Origin: Aquarana catesbeiana
Lineage: Eukaryota > Chordata > Amphibia > Anura > Ranidae
Length of the DNA: 64,000 nucleotides
Direction of reading: 5' to 3'
Assembly (NCBI RefSeq): GCF_042186555.1
Contig: NC_133336.1
Coordinates: forward strand, 32,912,082 to 32,976,081
Shown: positions 32,901 through 43,701 of the stretch, piece after piece
Position numbering within the stretch: position 1 is the first letter of the stretch
Layout of the letters: every line of letters starts with the position of its first letter
Made by a program: the position numbers and the translations under genes
Notes under the pieces: model-generated
Database searches by the model: none
Told to the model about the DNA's origin: nothing
The model's input: only the letters and a program-made list of their open reading frames with translations

Positions 32901-33731
32901 TTTATTTTCCTTGAAGTATTGCGATAAGTGAGAGGCTAACATGGAAACCTCAGCTTCATCAGAAAGAAGGGAGTCATTAAGTTTCCAGTTGGTAGTATGC
33001 CTTGGTAAGGAAGACATGGTCAACGTCATTGACACAGGTGCATGGTCTGAAACAGATGCGGTGCCTATATGAGTAGAATGTAAATGGGGGAGGTGGAAGT
33101 GATCTAAGAATATATTGTCTATTCTGGAGTAGGATTGATGTGTTGTGGAAAAATGTGAAAAATCCTTCTCCTTGGGATGAAGGAGGCGCCAGACATCCAT
33201 TAATTGAAGGTCCAGAAGCCTTTTTTTAACAAATTTCAGACGCATGAAAGAGATATTGGAACGGCCTTGGGACGTATCAATAGTTGGATCTAATGGCATG
33301 TTTATGTCTCCCGCTAGGATAGTAAGTCCCTTAGCGAAGTGTGACAGTTTAGTTAGGATTTGTGAGAGAAAAGCAGGTTGATTATGGTTTGGACAATATA
33401 CATTTGCAAGAGTATATTGAGTGTTACCTATGAATCCCCGAAGAAAAAGAAAGCGACCATGATCATCCGCTAGCATATCCGATAGCCTAAAGGATACACT
33501 TTTACAAAATCCAATGGCTACTCCCTTTGCTTTATTGGTGTCCGATAGGCTATAGTACCACTGCGGAAAGTTGGGTGATGTTAATTTAACAGGTGTTGTA
33601 TGGGTTAAATGCGTTTCCTGAAGGAAGGCAATGGAACACGTGGCTTGTTTTAGTTCACAAAATATTTGATGTCGCTTAGCAGCGACATTGAGACCCCTGA
33701 CATTATAGGATATAATCTTTAACTTAGCCAT
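29914..33731 (-). pseudogene. L1 ORF2: endonuclease, reverse transcriptase and C-terminal domain
   Basis: ORF2p nicks target DNA and reverse-transcribes the L1 RNA at the nick. The ATG at 33731 opens MAKLKIISYNVRGLNVAAKR, an APE-type nuclease with FLQETHL, LAGDINMPLD, YSRIDNIF and SDHAPV. Two in-frame TGA codons follow at 32838-32840 and 32703-32705. The RT comes next: SSPSGKAPGPDGF, FRPISLINVDIKLFAK, LSTDAEKAFDRVDW, NGTRQGCPLSPLLF and KYAAYADDVLFF (catalytic YADD intact). A frameshift near 30725 separates the last 270 residues, which include a CWRNCGNKATHAHIWWFC cysteine/histidine cluster typical of the L1 C-terminus. Repair of few sites would suffice for function, so decay is recent. Confidence 0.93.
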
Positions 33732-34434
33732 TGTCGGAGCAAAATGTAATCCTTTAGCCTATCCTGCCATGCATGCCAGCAACAAGGGGGGAGTGGAGGG
33801 GAAGGAGAGAAAATAATTTTTTGGAGAGAGAGATAAAGAGAAAAGAGAAAAGATAAACATATACAGAAAATACATATATGAACTAAAGAACTTGTGGGAA
33901 ACAGATGAATAACACGCAGAAATCTGCAGTGGTCCCATTGGGGAAAGAGAGAGCGAGAGGCCATCCTAAACCCTGAACAGGGATAGAATAGGACAACTGT
34001 AAGGCCGTTCACACTCGCCAACCCCAGAAGGAGATGGGGATGGAGTTACGTTATAGGGAAGGGGTAGTGAGGGAAGTGCGCCCTTACAGCACACGGCCTG
34101 TGAAAAAACACAAAAAAACAATTAACTTATAACTATAAGTAAATAATTAGTCCCAGTTAGAAATATGAAAATTATATATGTAGAATCAGGATCGTTATAA
34201 ATAGTATGTATCCTACAAGGTGACAGCTGTAGACCAAATTGGAACTTGAACCAAATAACAAAATAAAAGGAAAAAAATTGAACGTTGGTCAGCTTAAATG
34301 TGAGTCAGCTTTGGCCATGCATAGTCAGACAAAAGTAGAAAACTGCGGCCATAACCTGGCTCTGTAGAAAGAACCCCTGTAGGAGAAAAATTGTGCACAG
34401 TAATCACATTAGTATGGATGAGAGAGTGTGTATG

Positions 34435-35528
34435 TCAACCATGTTTTTGTGCAGGGCCTGGGAGAGAAGAGCGGCTTTTCTTTGAGGGGGTTTTTTTCCA
34501 AGGAGGATCCATTGGGCATGAGAATTTGGGGATTGGATCCTGCCAGCCTGGGAGCTCCAAGGACGAAAGTTGAAGATCCTGCAAGAAAGTTGGAAGTTCC
34601 TCAGGAAATCTTAATGTATGGGAGCGGCCATTTTTTGTGGCAATCAGGCAGGCAGGGAAGCCCCATCTGTATGTGATCCCGTCAGAGCGCAGATGATCGA
34701 GGAGCGGTTTTAGGGCTCTACGACGATCCAAAGTATCCTTGGAGAGGTCTGGGTATATGGTGATGACTGCCCCGTCAAAGTCAATGTTAGGCAAGCCCCG
34801 CATCTTCATCATAATAGCATTTTTGTCTTCAAAGTAATGCAAGCGACAAATAACATCTCTGGGCTGGTCCGAGTTAGCATTACGAGGTCTTAGGGCACGG
34901 TGCACACGGTCAAAGCGCAGCGGTTCAGTGACAGGGTTGCCCAGGATGGTATTAAAAATGCCTCTTATAGAAGGTTCAAGATCACTGTCTCCAGTTGCCT
35001 CCGGCAGGCCTCTGACACGTATATTATTTAGACGGTTACGGTTCTCGAGGTCCTCGAGCTTATACAAAGAGGCCCGATGGGCAAATGCCAGCTGGGTAAC
35101 AGTGTCCTGCAATTCTTTAATGGCTAAGGCTTGTGTGTCCTGTCGTTGCTCCGTTTCCTCCACTCTGACCAGGATATGTGACATATCAGATCTAACAGCA
35201 GTTATTTCTTTTTTAATGGATTTCTCCAAACTGTGAAACATGCCTGCAAGTTCTTTTTTAAGACCGCTCATGAGTGTAGTCATTTCAGAGCCTGCGGGGG
35301 AACCTGGATCGTCCATGAGGTCCGAGCAATAGGAGGAGGCCGGGGAGCTCTCCCTCACCGAGGCAGCGTGGGATAATGGAGAGGCACTTGTTCTCGAGGA
35401 TCGGGCCTGGTCACCACGTGCGTTTGCCAAGTATTGCTGAATAGAACCTGTAGAAACTGGGGCAGTCAGTGATCTTTTGCCTGGACGTTTAACTGGGGCA
35501 GACGAAGCTTAGGTGTTTTGGCGGGCAT
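34435..35528 (-). pseudogene. L1 ORF1: RNA-binding chaperone-type protein
   Basis: ORF1p trimerises, coats L1 RNA and acts as a nucleic-acid chaperone. The probable start is ATG 35528 (MPAKTPK), with a one-base slip near 35510, after which the frame runs uninterrupted from about 35500; the next ATG is 35430. Order: a Ser/Arg/Pro-rich N-terminus, a coiled coil (about residues 50-130 from 35430; LEKSIKKEITAVRSDMSHIL, VEETEQRQDTQ), an RRM starting RLNNIRVRGLPEATGD and the C-terminal domain with RPRDVICRLHYFEDKNAI-like text, IYPDLSKDTLDRRRALKPLL and RWGFPACLIATKNG. Length and domain order fit L1 ORF1p. Aside from the slip it looks intact. Confidence 0.9.
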
Positions 35529-36604
35529 AGCTGGAACTATATGGCCGATAGCTGCAGAGGGCACTTCTTACTCACATCTGAGCGATATCATGCATACATC
35601 AAAATATTGTTATCATTTAGAGAAATTCCCATTTAGATAGTATGCAGATAGCAATAAATTCACTTCCACAGCCGCAGAGTGGAGCAGAGAGGGTTATCTT
35701 AAATTTATAGAAACAGAAGCTGTGCGGGTAATGTGTCAGCTGAGAATGAATTAGGGAGTACTAGGAGCACAAAGATGGCCGCCTGCTTCCAGAAATTTAT
35801 AGGCCTCCAGATGCTCTGCAGGGACCCAAATTCGAGGTCACAGCAAAAGGATGTATGTCCCAGCACTATAGGGGAGATCCTGCTTATGGATGGGTACTTT
35901 AAAAGAGCTTTGGTGAGGCAGATAATGGAATAGATTGGAAAGGGGAGTATTTGGAGCACCAAGATGGCCACCGACCTCCAGGAGCAGGCCGAAGCCGCGG
36001 ACTTTCCTGACGGCCATATCCGTCCGGGTGAGCGCCGCTGTTCATAGGCCTAGAACGCCTCTGTAAGGCACAAAATTCGGGGCCCCGAGGGTATGGCAGT
36101 CTATAGGTACACTTAATGTAGCCGGCAGAGGACGGAATAGGCAGATGGTGCGCTACTCACTGTGTCCCTGTGATGCAGAGGCCGGACTGGCAGGCCGCAA
36201 GATGGCGTCTGGATAAGGGAAGCCGTCGGTAGAAGGGGTCCCCAGACAGTATTAAACCGTCACATAAGCCCTCTGTGTCCACCGATGGCGACCTGACCAG
36301 GGAAGAAAGTCTCTCTTATCTTCCGGTCCGCGGGAGAGGAGAGCGGCTGGCTTCGATTACACAGCAGGTCCCAAGATGGCGGCGGAAGCACAGGACTCAG
36401 GCTGACTGCAGGCCAGCTACCAGAATTTGTAAAAATAGCAGTCAATATCTCGTGGAGATGGCAGTATAGGGATGCCAATCGCTGTTGGAATCAAGGTGAA
36501 GCTTTAAAAGCTAGAGATGCGCTAGGATGGCTGTGGATTCCTGTGCTCAAAACGGAGCTCAGCTTCCACACGTCCTCTCTGTTGCTCGTCCAGACACGCC
36601 CCCC
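35529..36604 (-). promoter_or_regulatory. L1 5' UTR with tandem units carrying aagatggc(c/g) motifs
   Basis: Aagatggcc/aagatggcg occurs at 35772, 35961, 36199 and 36373 on the plus strand, spaced 189, 238 and 174 bp. Around the first two the flanks also match (ggagtactaggagcac against ggagtatttggagcac), so this is a diverged tandem array like the monomers of some mammalian L1 promoters. AAGATGGCGGC is the known YY1 binding consensus; here it runs antisense to the L1. The UTR is G/C-rich, consistent with promoter function, which is inference. Confidence 0.6.
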
Positions 36605-36614
36605 GTACAAATGT

Positions 36615-37054
36615 TATTATGATTGTACACTTGCTATATTTTCTAGTTTTTTTTTTTTTTTTTTAACAGTAAAAGTATATTTTCTAGTTTACAATAAAAA
36701 TCTTTTATGGGGAAAAAATTTATCAGCGCAGACCCCTGGTCGGCTCTCCTCTAATTGTGCCTGGTTAGCACGAGTAGAGGAAAAGCCGATAAACGACACT
36801 TCATGGTTACCATGTGATCAGCTGTGATTGGACACAAATGATAACATGGTAAAGAGCATACGTCATAGGCTCTTTAGCAGGATCAGAGATGTGGTGTGTC
36901 AGAGTGGCACACCACACTACCGGTCACCACGCTGCACGCCCTCGTGGGCGCGCGTGAGCGGCTTGTCATGCTGAACGTCATATGACACCCAGTCAGGATA
37001 ACTTAACCCCTTTGCGGCCATCAGTCTGCTACATGACGGGCAGGAAGTGGTTAA
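36615..37054. mobile_element. Unassigned DNA ending in a piggyBac-like right end
   Basis: The last part, gcggccatcagtctgctaca and ggcaggaagtggttaa (37054), is a piggyBac-type right terminus. A palindromic ggtgtgtcagagtggcacacc stretch lies at 36892-36914. The matching left end is not visible and may have been separated by the L1. A T-run sits at 36647-36664. Confidence 0.55.
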
Positions 37055-37289
37055 GCATTTCTCTAGAACTGCCAAACTCATTATATACTCCTGGAGTAAA
37101 ATAAATAAATAAATAAATTAAATTAAAAAAAAAAAAAAAAATCGAATAGCATGTTACGATTTACGGTATTAAGGTTTGAACGTGCACTACAAAACACAGA
37201 TTTAGCCGTTTTGATATACAAGGTCTTTATCAATAAAACCAAGTTTCATAAACAAAAATATTGCTTTTTGACAAACAGAAAATGCATCT
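37055..37289. other. Unassigned A/T-rich DNA
   Basis: Contains an AAAT tract and an A-run at 37099-37141. No gene or repeat family recognised. Confidence 0.4.
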
Positions 37290-38157
37290 TTAACCCCTTC
37301 CTGTCCACGCTATAGCCAAATAACGGCTACAGCACGGACCTACATTGCTGGGAGGCTGTCATATGACGTCCTCCCCTTTGCACGCTCCCTGTGCGCCCCA
37401 CAGGGGCTCTGTGATCATCGAGTCAATGAGACTCGGGTGATCACAGATCAGAGTAAGGGGCTGATCCCGGCCACTTACCACGTCATCAGCTGTCAGCCAA
37501 TGACAGCTTTTCACGTGATGTAAACAGAAGATCGGTAATCTTTTTTTTTTTTTTTTTCTTCTCACGCTGACAGTGTGAGGAGAAAAAAAGCCAATCAACG
37601 GCTTCTGTGAAAGGGACACTGGTTCCGAAGAGGAAGAGGCGCAACCACCTCACCTGTGCCCACCAGTGCCGCCTGCCAGTGCCCACCAGTGCCAATCAAT
37701 GTCCACCAGTGCCACCTATCAATGCCCACCAGAGGTGTCAATCAGTGCCTCATCAGTGCCACCTAGCAGTGCTGCCCAGTGTCACCTACCAGTGCCCATC
37801 ACTGCCACCTATCAATGCCCATCAGTGCAGCCTCATCAGCGTACATTAAGGAGAAAAAAAAAATACCTGTTTGCAAAGTTTTATAACAAAATATAAAACT
37901 GTTTTGTTTTTTTTTTTCAAAATTTTTGGTCTTTTTTCCTTTTTTTTTTTTTTTAACACAAACAAAAAAAAAAAAAAAAAAAAAAACAGTGGTGATCAGA
38001 TACCACCAGAAAGCTCTATTTGTGGGGAAAAAAATGATAAAACTTGAATTTGGGTAGTGTTGCATGACCGCGCAATTGTCATTCAAAGAGTGATAGTGCT
38101 AATAGCTAATGGTATGGGCAGGAAGGGGATTTAAGTGCCCAGTAAGCAAGTGGTTAA
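37290..38157. mobile_element. piggyBac-like non-autonomous element, complete, with internal minisatellite
   Basis: Begins TTAACCCCTTCCTGTCCACG and ends cagtaagcaagtggttaa with TTAA at both sides. It is the complete version of the 9457, 26569 and 5484 family in reverse orientation: cttctcacgctgacagtgtg palindrome, then a ccaccagtgcc minisatellite (37650-37850), then gtggtgatcagataccacc, gcgcaattgtcattc and the right end. Homopolymer T and A runs at 37536-37558, 37934-37955 and 37966-37986. No transposase. Confidence 0.9.
37650..37850. repeat. Minisatellite (gtgcccaccagtgcc type)
   Basis: About 15 degenerate units of 12-14 bp, the reverse complement of the gcactgatgggcac unit at 9690-9975. The plus-strand frames (Cys/Pro/His/Gln-rich) are repeat translations. 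Confidence 0.85.
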
Positions 38158-38241
38158 AATAAAAAAAAATTAAAAAAAACTGTAAACTCTATTGGCTGTA
38201 AGGCCATTGCACACATTACCTGAATATATTACCAACATTAA

Positions 38242-38642
38242 GCCTGGGGCCTGGGTTCACACACATATGCGATGCGGGAACCAGCGCGTTTCCAGTGCGG
38301 GTTCCCGCATTGGATGTCACTCGCAGGCAGTTCATACTGCCCTCTGCAAACCACTGCGGGTGTCAATACAAAGTTAATGAAACCCCTAGATTGGTTCACA
38401 GATCGCAGTGCGAACTGAGAATTTGGACAGGAATCGGATCGCATGGGTGTTCAACACTGGGGGAAACAAAAACAAAAAAAAAAAAACCACGTTCCTGCAC
38501 CTTTTTCATGCGAATCCAATGCAAGTTCAGCAATACAACTGTATGGCTGAATTTACATTGCACAGACATTGCATTTGATCGGCACAGCATTGCGGTGTGA
38601 ATCACATGCAATGTCTGTGTTCACAATAGTGTGAACCCAGGC
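38242..38642. mobile_element. PIF/Harbinger-type miniature, TAA duplication
   Basis: Starts gcctggggcctgggttcaca and ends gtgtgaacccaggc, flanked by TAA at 38239-38241 and 38643-38645. A small duplication, gcctgg-gg-cctggg, sits at the left end. The interior carries alternating gcgatgcgggaa and ttcccgcattgg pairs. An isolated copy of its right end is at 56858-56879. Confidence 0.8.
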
Positions 38643-38740
38643 TAAATATTAAGAAAAAAAAAAAAAAAAAAAAGGAAAAGCCATATCTATCATTTTTTTT
38701 CAGCAGCCTAATAGATGCCACCTACTTATTCTTATGCAGT

Positions 38741-38872
38741 GGTGCAGTGTTAGTTGACGTCAAATTTTCATTTAGTTTTAGTCACAGTCTTTTGACTAAA
38801 ATGCCATTTTAGTTTTAGTCGTATTTTTGTCAACTAAAATAGTGTTCATTTTGTCGACAAAATTAACACTGG
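38741..38872. mobile_element. Miniature with gtgttagttg...aattaacac ends
   Basis: Left gtgttagttgacgtcaaatt and right tttgtcgacaaaattaacac are inverted, and the middle is ttttagtcacagtcttttga ctaaaatg with its complement. Shares the core with 25950-26140. Target duplication unclear. Before it, 38652-38674 is an A-run. Confidence 0.65.
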
Positions 38873-39648
38873 CTGAGACCAGGTGGCAATTTGTACACAT
38901 GGACTGTTGAGCAGCACCAGACAACACAAAGTACCTTCTGGAGCAAGGAGGACTCCCTACAATGTCCACTGGCAGCAGCTCTTACCAAGCTCTTCAGGAC
39001 ACTAATCCGCAGTGAAGCCTTTTCCTCAGGTGCTCCAGCAATGCATAGCAACTCCCACTGGCCCCTAACTTTTCCAGTACAGGCCTGGAAGGCACAGACC
39101 CTCAATATTGGGCTTTTATGGCAACAGCCCAGACAGTGTTGCCAACAGTCAGTATTTTTACTGGCAGCCAGTAAAAAAGGGTACCTTTTCTCCTGCCAGT
39201 AAATGTCAGTAACAGGAAAAGGTTTCCAGTAAAAAAAAATATGGCTGTAATGCTCAGCTCAGAACTGCACATGCACAGTTGTGTTCGGGCGGTACCGGCA
39301 GGGGGTGGGTCTGGCGAAGGCGTGTTGTGCGAGGTCATGGTTCAAGGGAGCAGAGCTGCCAGAGCCTCTTGTGCGGGTCTGCGGAAAGGGAGGAAGGCAA
39401 GCTGGGAGCGAGACTGCCAGTGCTGTTTGCACTGGAGTGGACTTACGGGACCACCTGGCATGGAGAGAGACTACCACTGTGACTCAGGAGGGGACGAGTC
39501 ATGTTGGTGAGGTGTCACCATCTTTGCTGCTGCACACTGCTGTCTGTGTCATTGTGAGAGTCAGTTTCATGCGTTTGTGCCTAAAGTCCAGTCCCTGAGA
39601 TACTTACTATATTAAAAACAAAAAAAAAAAGAAAATATTGTTTCTTCC
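38873..39648. other. Unassigned DNA with a miniature-like stretch at 39125-39250
   Basis: 39125-39250 has agtgttgccaacagtcag, then repeated ccagtaaaaa and tttactggcag in both senses, a transposon-like pattern related in its gttgccaac start to the end of the 2683-4710 element. The rest is unassigned; short frames show no domain. Confidence 0.4.
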
Positions 39649-40142
39649 TTAAAGGGGGGTTCCGACCGGGAAAAAAAAAAAAAATGTAGAAGTCAGCAGC
39701 TACAAACACTGTAGCTGCGGACTTTAAATAAGCACACTTACCTGTCCTGGGTGCCCGCGATGTTGGCCGCCCGAGGCCGACCTGTCCCTCGGGTCCCGGC
39801 GCCACCATCCTAACTAAGGGAAACAGGCAGTGGAGCCCTATGGCTTCACTGCCCGTTTCCTACTGCACATGCGCGAGTCGCGCAGCGCTTTGTGAATGGG
39901 ACACGATGTGTTGTGGGACACACACAGTTCCCATAACACATGGCGCCCCATTCCCCAGAAGACAACGCGGGGAGGAGAAGACAGAACATCATCGCGGCGT
40001 AGGAAGAGGCAGATTAGGAAGACTGCCTAGCAACAGGCATTTCAGGTGAGTTAATTTTTTTTTTTTTTCCTCCAATTTTTTAGGGATTTTTTTGGTGCAA
40101 TTTTTTTTTTTTTTTTTTTTTTGTGGTGGACCTCCACTTTAA
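39649..40142. mobile_element. 494-bp TTAA miniature transposon
   Basis: Begins TTAAAGGGGGGTTCCGACC and ends GTGGACCTCCACTTTAA. Same family as 11865-12346 and 13518-14108: the shared internal phrase cttacctgtcc/agcatt and a T-rich right part. T-runs at 40057-40068 and 40100-40122. No gene. Confidence 0.82.
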
Positions 40143-40529
40143 TATCTACCTTAAATCAGATCACTAATTGCATATTATATTTGTTTGTAGCCTAAATATT
40201 GAAATTTTGCATGCACTACTGGCAATAAACCTAGTGATTTACCATAGACACAAATAACATAGTGTTGTTACTTGTTACTTGCTTTATCTTTTACAAACAC
40301 TCTATTGTAACAGACAGAAGCAAACAATATCCTGAACTTAGGGGAAACCCAATGAACACAGAAATAATTGCAATGCTAGCTCAGGCTGACTACAGTCTAG
40401 CTGCAACACTAAGTTTGGACAGGGACATTGTTAGGCAAGCAGAAGTCAGTGGGTGGATTGGCAGAGAGAAGCGGCAGACACTGAGCAGTTGATAAGGTAG
40501 ATAACAGTAGGTCTGGGATGTATCATGAT
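40143..40529. other. Unassigned DNA
   Basis: No recognisable gene or repeat in this stretch. It leads into LINE-like sequence and may be the 3' part of that relic. Confidence 0.3.
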
Positions 40530-40791
40530 AGCATGAAAAAGGAGATAGCCCATGTAAAGTTAGACCAACAGGGAGGAAGTTAGGATAGTTCAGGTGAGAG
40601 ATTACAACGGAGTGAACTGGTAGCTTGGTGGTGGTGTTTGTTTGGAAGGGACTAATATGGGAAACACTACAGAGGTGAAGGCGGCAATATTTGGACAGTG
40701 ATCGGATGTGGGGCTGAAAGCAGGGGTCAAAGTCCAGGATAACACCTAGCACCCTGGCATTAAGGGAGGGACTGATAGTTGTGCTCATCAA
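40530..40791 (-). pseudogene. Relic of a CR1/L2/Rex-type LINE reverse transcriptase, C-terminal part
   Basis: The minus-strand frame reads NARVLGVILDFDPCFQPHIR and then YCRLHLCSVSHISPF, followed by KLPVHSVVISHLNYPNFLP. This follows the pattern VxNLGVxxDxxLxFxxHI...A...SRLDYCNxLL seen after the catalytic core in jockey/CR1/L2-type LINEs. No catalytic motif is included. Element edges cannot be defined; the neighbour at 40796 is a Tc1. Confidence 0.65.
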
Positions 40792-40795
40792 TATA

Positions 40796-42385
40796 CAGTG
40801 GGGAGAACAAGTATTTGATACACTGCTGATTTTACAGGTTTTCCTACTTACAAAGCATGTAGAGGTCTGTCATTTTTAATCATAGGTACTCTTCAACTGT
40901 GAGAGAGACGGAATCTAAAACAAAAATCCAGAAAAATCACGTATGATTTTTAAGTAATTAATTAGCATTTTATTGCATGACATAAGTATTTGACACATTA
41001 GAAAACCAGAACTTAATATTTGGTACAGAAACTTTTGTTTGCAATTACAGAGATCATACGTTTCCTGCAGTTCTTGACCAGGTTTGCACACACTGCATCA
41101 GGGATTTTGGCCCACTCCTCCATACAGACCTTCTCCAGATCTTTCAGGGTTTCGAAGCTGTCACTGGGCAATACGGACTTTCCAAAGATTTTCCATTGGG
41201 TTCGGGTCTGGAGACTGGCTAGGCCACTCCAGGACCTTGAGATGCTTCTTACGGAGCCACTCCTTAGTTGCCCTGGCTGTATGTTTCGGGTCGTTGTCAT
41301 GCTGGAAGACCCAGCCAAGACCCATCTTCAATGCTCTTACTGAGGGAAGGAGGTTGTTGGCCAAGATCTCGCGATACATGGCCTTATCCATCCTCCCCTC
41401 AATACAGTGCAGTTGTCCTGTCTCCTTTACAGAAAAGCAGCCACAAAGAATGTTTCCACCTCCATGCTTCACGGTTGGGATGGTGTTCTTGGGGTTGTAC
41501 TCATCCTTCCTCCAAACACAGCGAGTGGAATTTAGGCCAAAAAGCTCTATTTTTGTCTCACCAGACCACATGACCTTCTCCCATTCCTCCTCTGGATCAT
41601 CCAGATGGTCATTGGTAAACTTCAGATGGGCCTGGACATGCACTGGCTTGAGCAGGGGGGCCTTGTGTGCGCTGCAGGATTTTAATTCACGATGGCGTAG
41701 TGCGTTACTAATGGTTTTCTTTGAGACTGTGGTCCCAGCTCTCTTCAGGTCATTGACCAGGTCCTGCCGTGTAGTTCTGGGCTGATCCCTCACCTTCCTC
41801 ATGATCATTATGCCCCACGAGGTGAGATCTTGCATGAAGCCCCAGATCGAGGGAGATTGACCGTCATCTTGAACTTCTTCCATTTGCTAAATAATTGTGC
41901 CAACAGTAGTTGCCTTCTCACCAAGCTGCTTGCCTATTGTCCTGTAGCCCATCCCAGCCTTGTGCAGGTCTACAATTTTATCCCTGATGTCCTTACACAG
42001 CTCTCTGGTCTTGGCCATTGTAGAGAGGTTGAAGTTTGTCTGATTGAGTGTGTGGACAGGTGTCTTTTATACAAGTAACGAGTTCAAACAGGTGCCGTTA
42101 ATACAGATAATGAGTGGAGAACAGGAGGGCTTCTTAAAGAAAAAATAACAGGTCTGTGAGCCGGAATTCTTACTGGTTGGTAGGTGATCAAATACTTATG
42201 TCATGCAAAAAAAATGAAAATTAATTATTTAAAAAACAAACAATGTGATTTTCAGAATTTTTGTTTTAGATGCCGTCTCTCACAGTTGAAGAGTACCTAT
42301 GATAAAAATTAGAGACCTCTACATGCTTTGTAAGTAGGAAAACCTGCAAAATTGGCAGTATATCAAATACTTGTTCTTCCCACTG
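40796..42385 (-). mobile_element. Tc1-like transposon, both ends present
   Basis: Terminal repeats CAGTGGGGAGAACAAGTATT (40796) and the complement ending cttgttcttcccactg (42385), flanked by TA (40794-40795 and 42386-42387). Long subterminal repeats with tctcacagttgaagagtacc at both ends. 1590 bp is full length for the family. The transposase on the minus strand is defective. Confidence 0.93.
41013..42018 (-). pseudogene. Tc1-like transposase with lost first catalytic aspartate
   Basis: Start ATG 42018 (MAKTRELCKDIRDKIVDLHK). A stop (TAA near 41888) breaks the DNA-binding domain just before QMEEVQDDGQ. The frame then runs from 41883 to 41161 with LLKPVHVQAHLKFTNDHLDD, MWSGETKIELFG, NTIPTVKHGGGNI, QHDNDPKHTA and SQSPDPNPMENLW. 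In the first motif the family has WSDETK; here the aspartate is glycine. A frameshift near 41160 moves the end to SFETLKDLEKVCMEEWAKIP. Second aspartate and glutamate are present. Inactive on three counts. Confidence 0.92.
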
Positions 42386-42389
42386 TATA

Positions 42390-42692
42390 GCAGTGGCTTC
42401 CAAACTGCGGCCCGGGGCCGGATGTGGCCGTTTGCTTGCCTATATCTGGCCCTTGGGGCTCTATTCCACCAATTGACACCAATGATAGAGCACCATTCCC
42501 CCTACTGACACCATCGATGGGGCACGATCTTTCTCATTGATATCAACAATAAGGCATTATTCCTCTCATTAAAATCAATAGAGGGGCACTAATTCCCAGA
42601 CATTTTCTACTCCCACTGGCCACAGTCCAGCCCCCCTAAAGCCTGAAGGACCGTAAACTGGCCCTTTGCTTAGAAAGTTTGAAGACCCCTGA
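42390..42692. mobile_element. hAT-like miniature (CAGTGG... CCCCTG ends)
   Basis: Starts cagtggcttccaaactgcgg and ends gtttgaagacccctg, an inverted pair in the style of hAT termini. The inner part has degenerate tgacaccaatgatagagcac units of about 40 bp (42474-42590). The flanking 8-bp duplication is not convincing. Confidence 0.6.
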
Positions 42693-43374
42693 TATATACG
42701 TATTGAACAACAATAGTGTGCAGTTTGGAAAGAAAGAGATTTTAAGCTGTCCATTTGTATATGGAATCACCACGTGATCCCTTACGTAATCCCCCCTCTG
42801 CTAGGAGAGGGTTTGGTGCTGGGTGGATCTGCTGGTGAGTGTCCAGGATTAGTTGTGATCTCAGTACAGGAGTGAGATTTCCCATAGGAAGTCTGCCAGC
42901 TAGGTAACTAGCTTTCATATAAGATACATTACAAGGGTCAGGGTCAAATATCAGAGCTCCATTTATTCCGACTCCTCTGAATTACCCGAGTGTTATCAGC
43001 AGTGGGAGAGGACAGTATCACAAGTACCATGACAGCCAAATTCCCATCTCCAAAGCACTGAGGAGTAAAGAACTGCAAAGCTGCAACATACACAAAGTTG
43101 CAATAAACACTCTATTGACACTTCTATGCGCTTTTCAGTTATTTCATCTTAAATCTTCACAAATATCTGAGTCAAACCATGAGCCCCCGAAATGTTCAGT
43201 GTATACTGAGGCGGCGCCTCCGCCAAAGATAATCTCAACCACAATGAATCCAGATTGTAAGGATAGCTCCATGTGTCTACAGGCAAAAAGGATTAAAAAA
43301 AAATATGTGATGGAATATGGAAAAAGAGGAAAACGTAAACAGAACATGAGGGTATGAGGCATAAATCTAATAAA
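42693..43374. other. Unassigned DNA
   Basis: About 680 bp without recognised repeat or gene. The frame at 43115-43357 has no known domain and no supporting context. Confidence 0.4.
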
Positions 43375-43432
43375 CCTTTATTGGTTAAACTAGATGGACT
43401 TGTGTCTTTTTTCAACCAGATTAATTATGTAA
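43375..43432 (+). repeat. 3' tail fragment of the CR1-like LINE
   Basis: The words aaactagatggacttgtgtc, tttcaacc and ttatgtaactac match the reverse complement of 45795-45845, the 3' end of the CR1-like LINE on the minus strand. So this is a solo LINE 3' end in plus orientation, as produced by heavy 5' truncation. Confidence 0.65.
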
Positions 43433-43454
43433 CTACACTATGCAACTGCTCATT

Positions 43455-43520
43455 CCAGTTTACATCTAATAGGAAACAGGTGGTATGAGGGAGTCCTGAT
43501 CTTTACAGCTTACATCCTAA
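43455..43520. repeat. Left part of a split minisatellite (rest at 52268-52600)
   Basis: One unit, tacatctaataggaaacagg tggtatgagggagtcctgat, matches the array at 52290-52600. The transposon-bounded block 43521-52267 lies between them. Confidence 0.75.
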
Positions 43521-43701
43521 GGCTCCTTTCATATGGGCAACCCGATCAGGTCCGCCTGCCAGTATATAAAGCGGACCTACCTGATCAGAGGTCCATGCAT
43601 TCTTTTGAACAGGTGGGTCCTTTACACCTGCCCACCTCCTGGTCCAAAAAAAAAAAAAAAAAAAAAAAAAAAGGGAGAGGGTCTTTTATCTTCTGTTTAG
43701 G

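Larger units (their letters stand above)
29411..36604 (-). mobile_element. Near full-length L1 retrotransposon with target-site duplication
   Basis: The element lies between two copies of gtacaaatgt (29401-29410 and 36605-36614), so both borders are fixed. On the minus strand it has a 5' UTR of about 1.1 kb with tandem units, ORF1 (35528-34435), a spacer, ORF2 (33731-29914), a 3' UTR and a poly-A tail (the T-run at 29411-29422). At 7.2 kb it fits a full-length L1. Damage is light: a frameshift near the ORF1 start, two stops in ORF2 and a frameshift near 30725. It is the youngest-looking autonomous element here. Confidence 0.95.

Noticed and set aside
35705..36469. Frames in the L1 5' UTR as possible upstream ORFs
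   Set aside because: Short, not conserved between the tandem units, and no known L1 counterpart except primate ORF0, which they do not resemble in any way I can see.
37607..37896. Cys/Pro/His-rich plus-strand frames
   Set aside because: Reverse orientation of the same minisatellite inside 37290-38157.
43115..43357. 80-residue frame in unassigned DNA
   Set aside because: No recognisable domain, no splice context, overlapping antisense frame of similar length.
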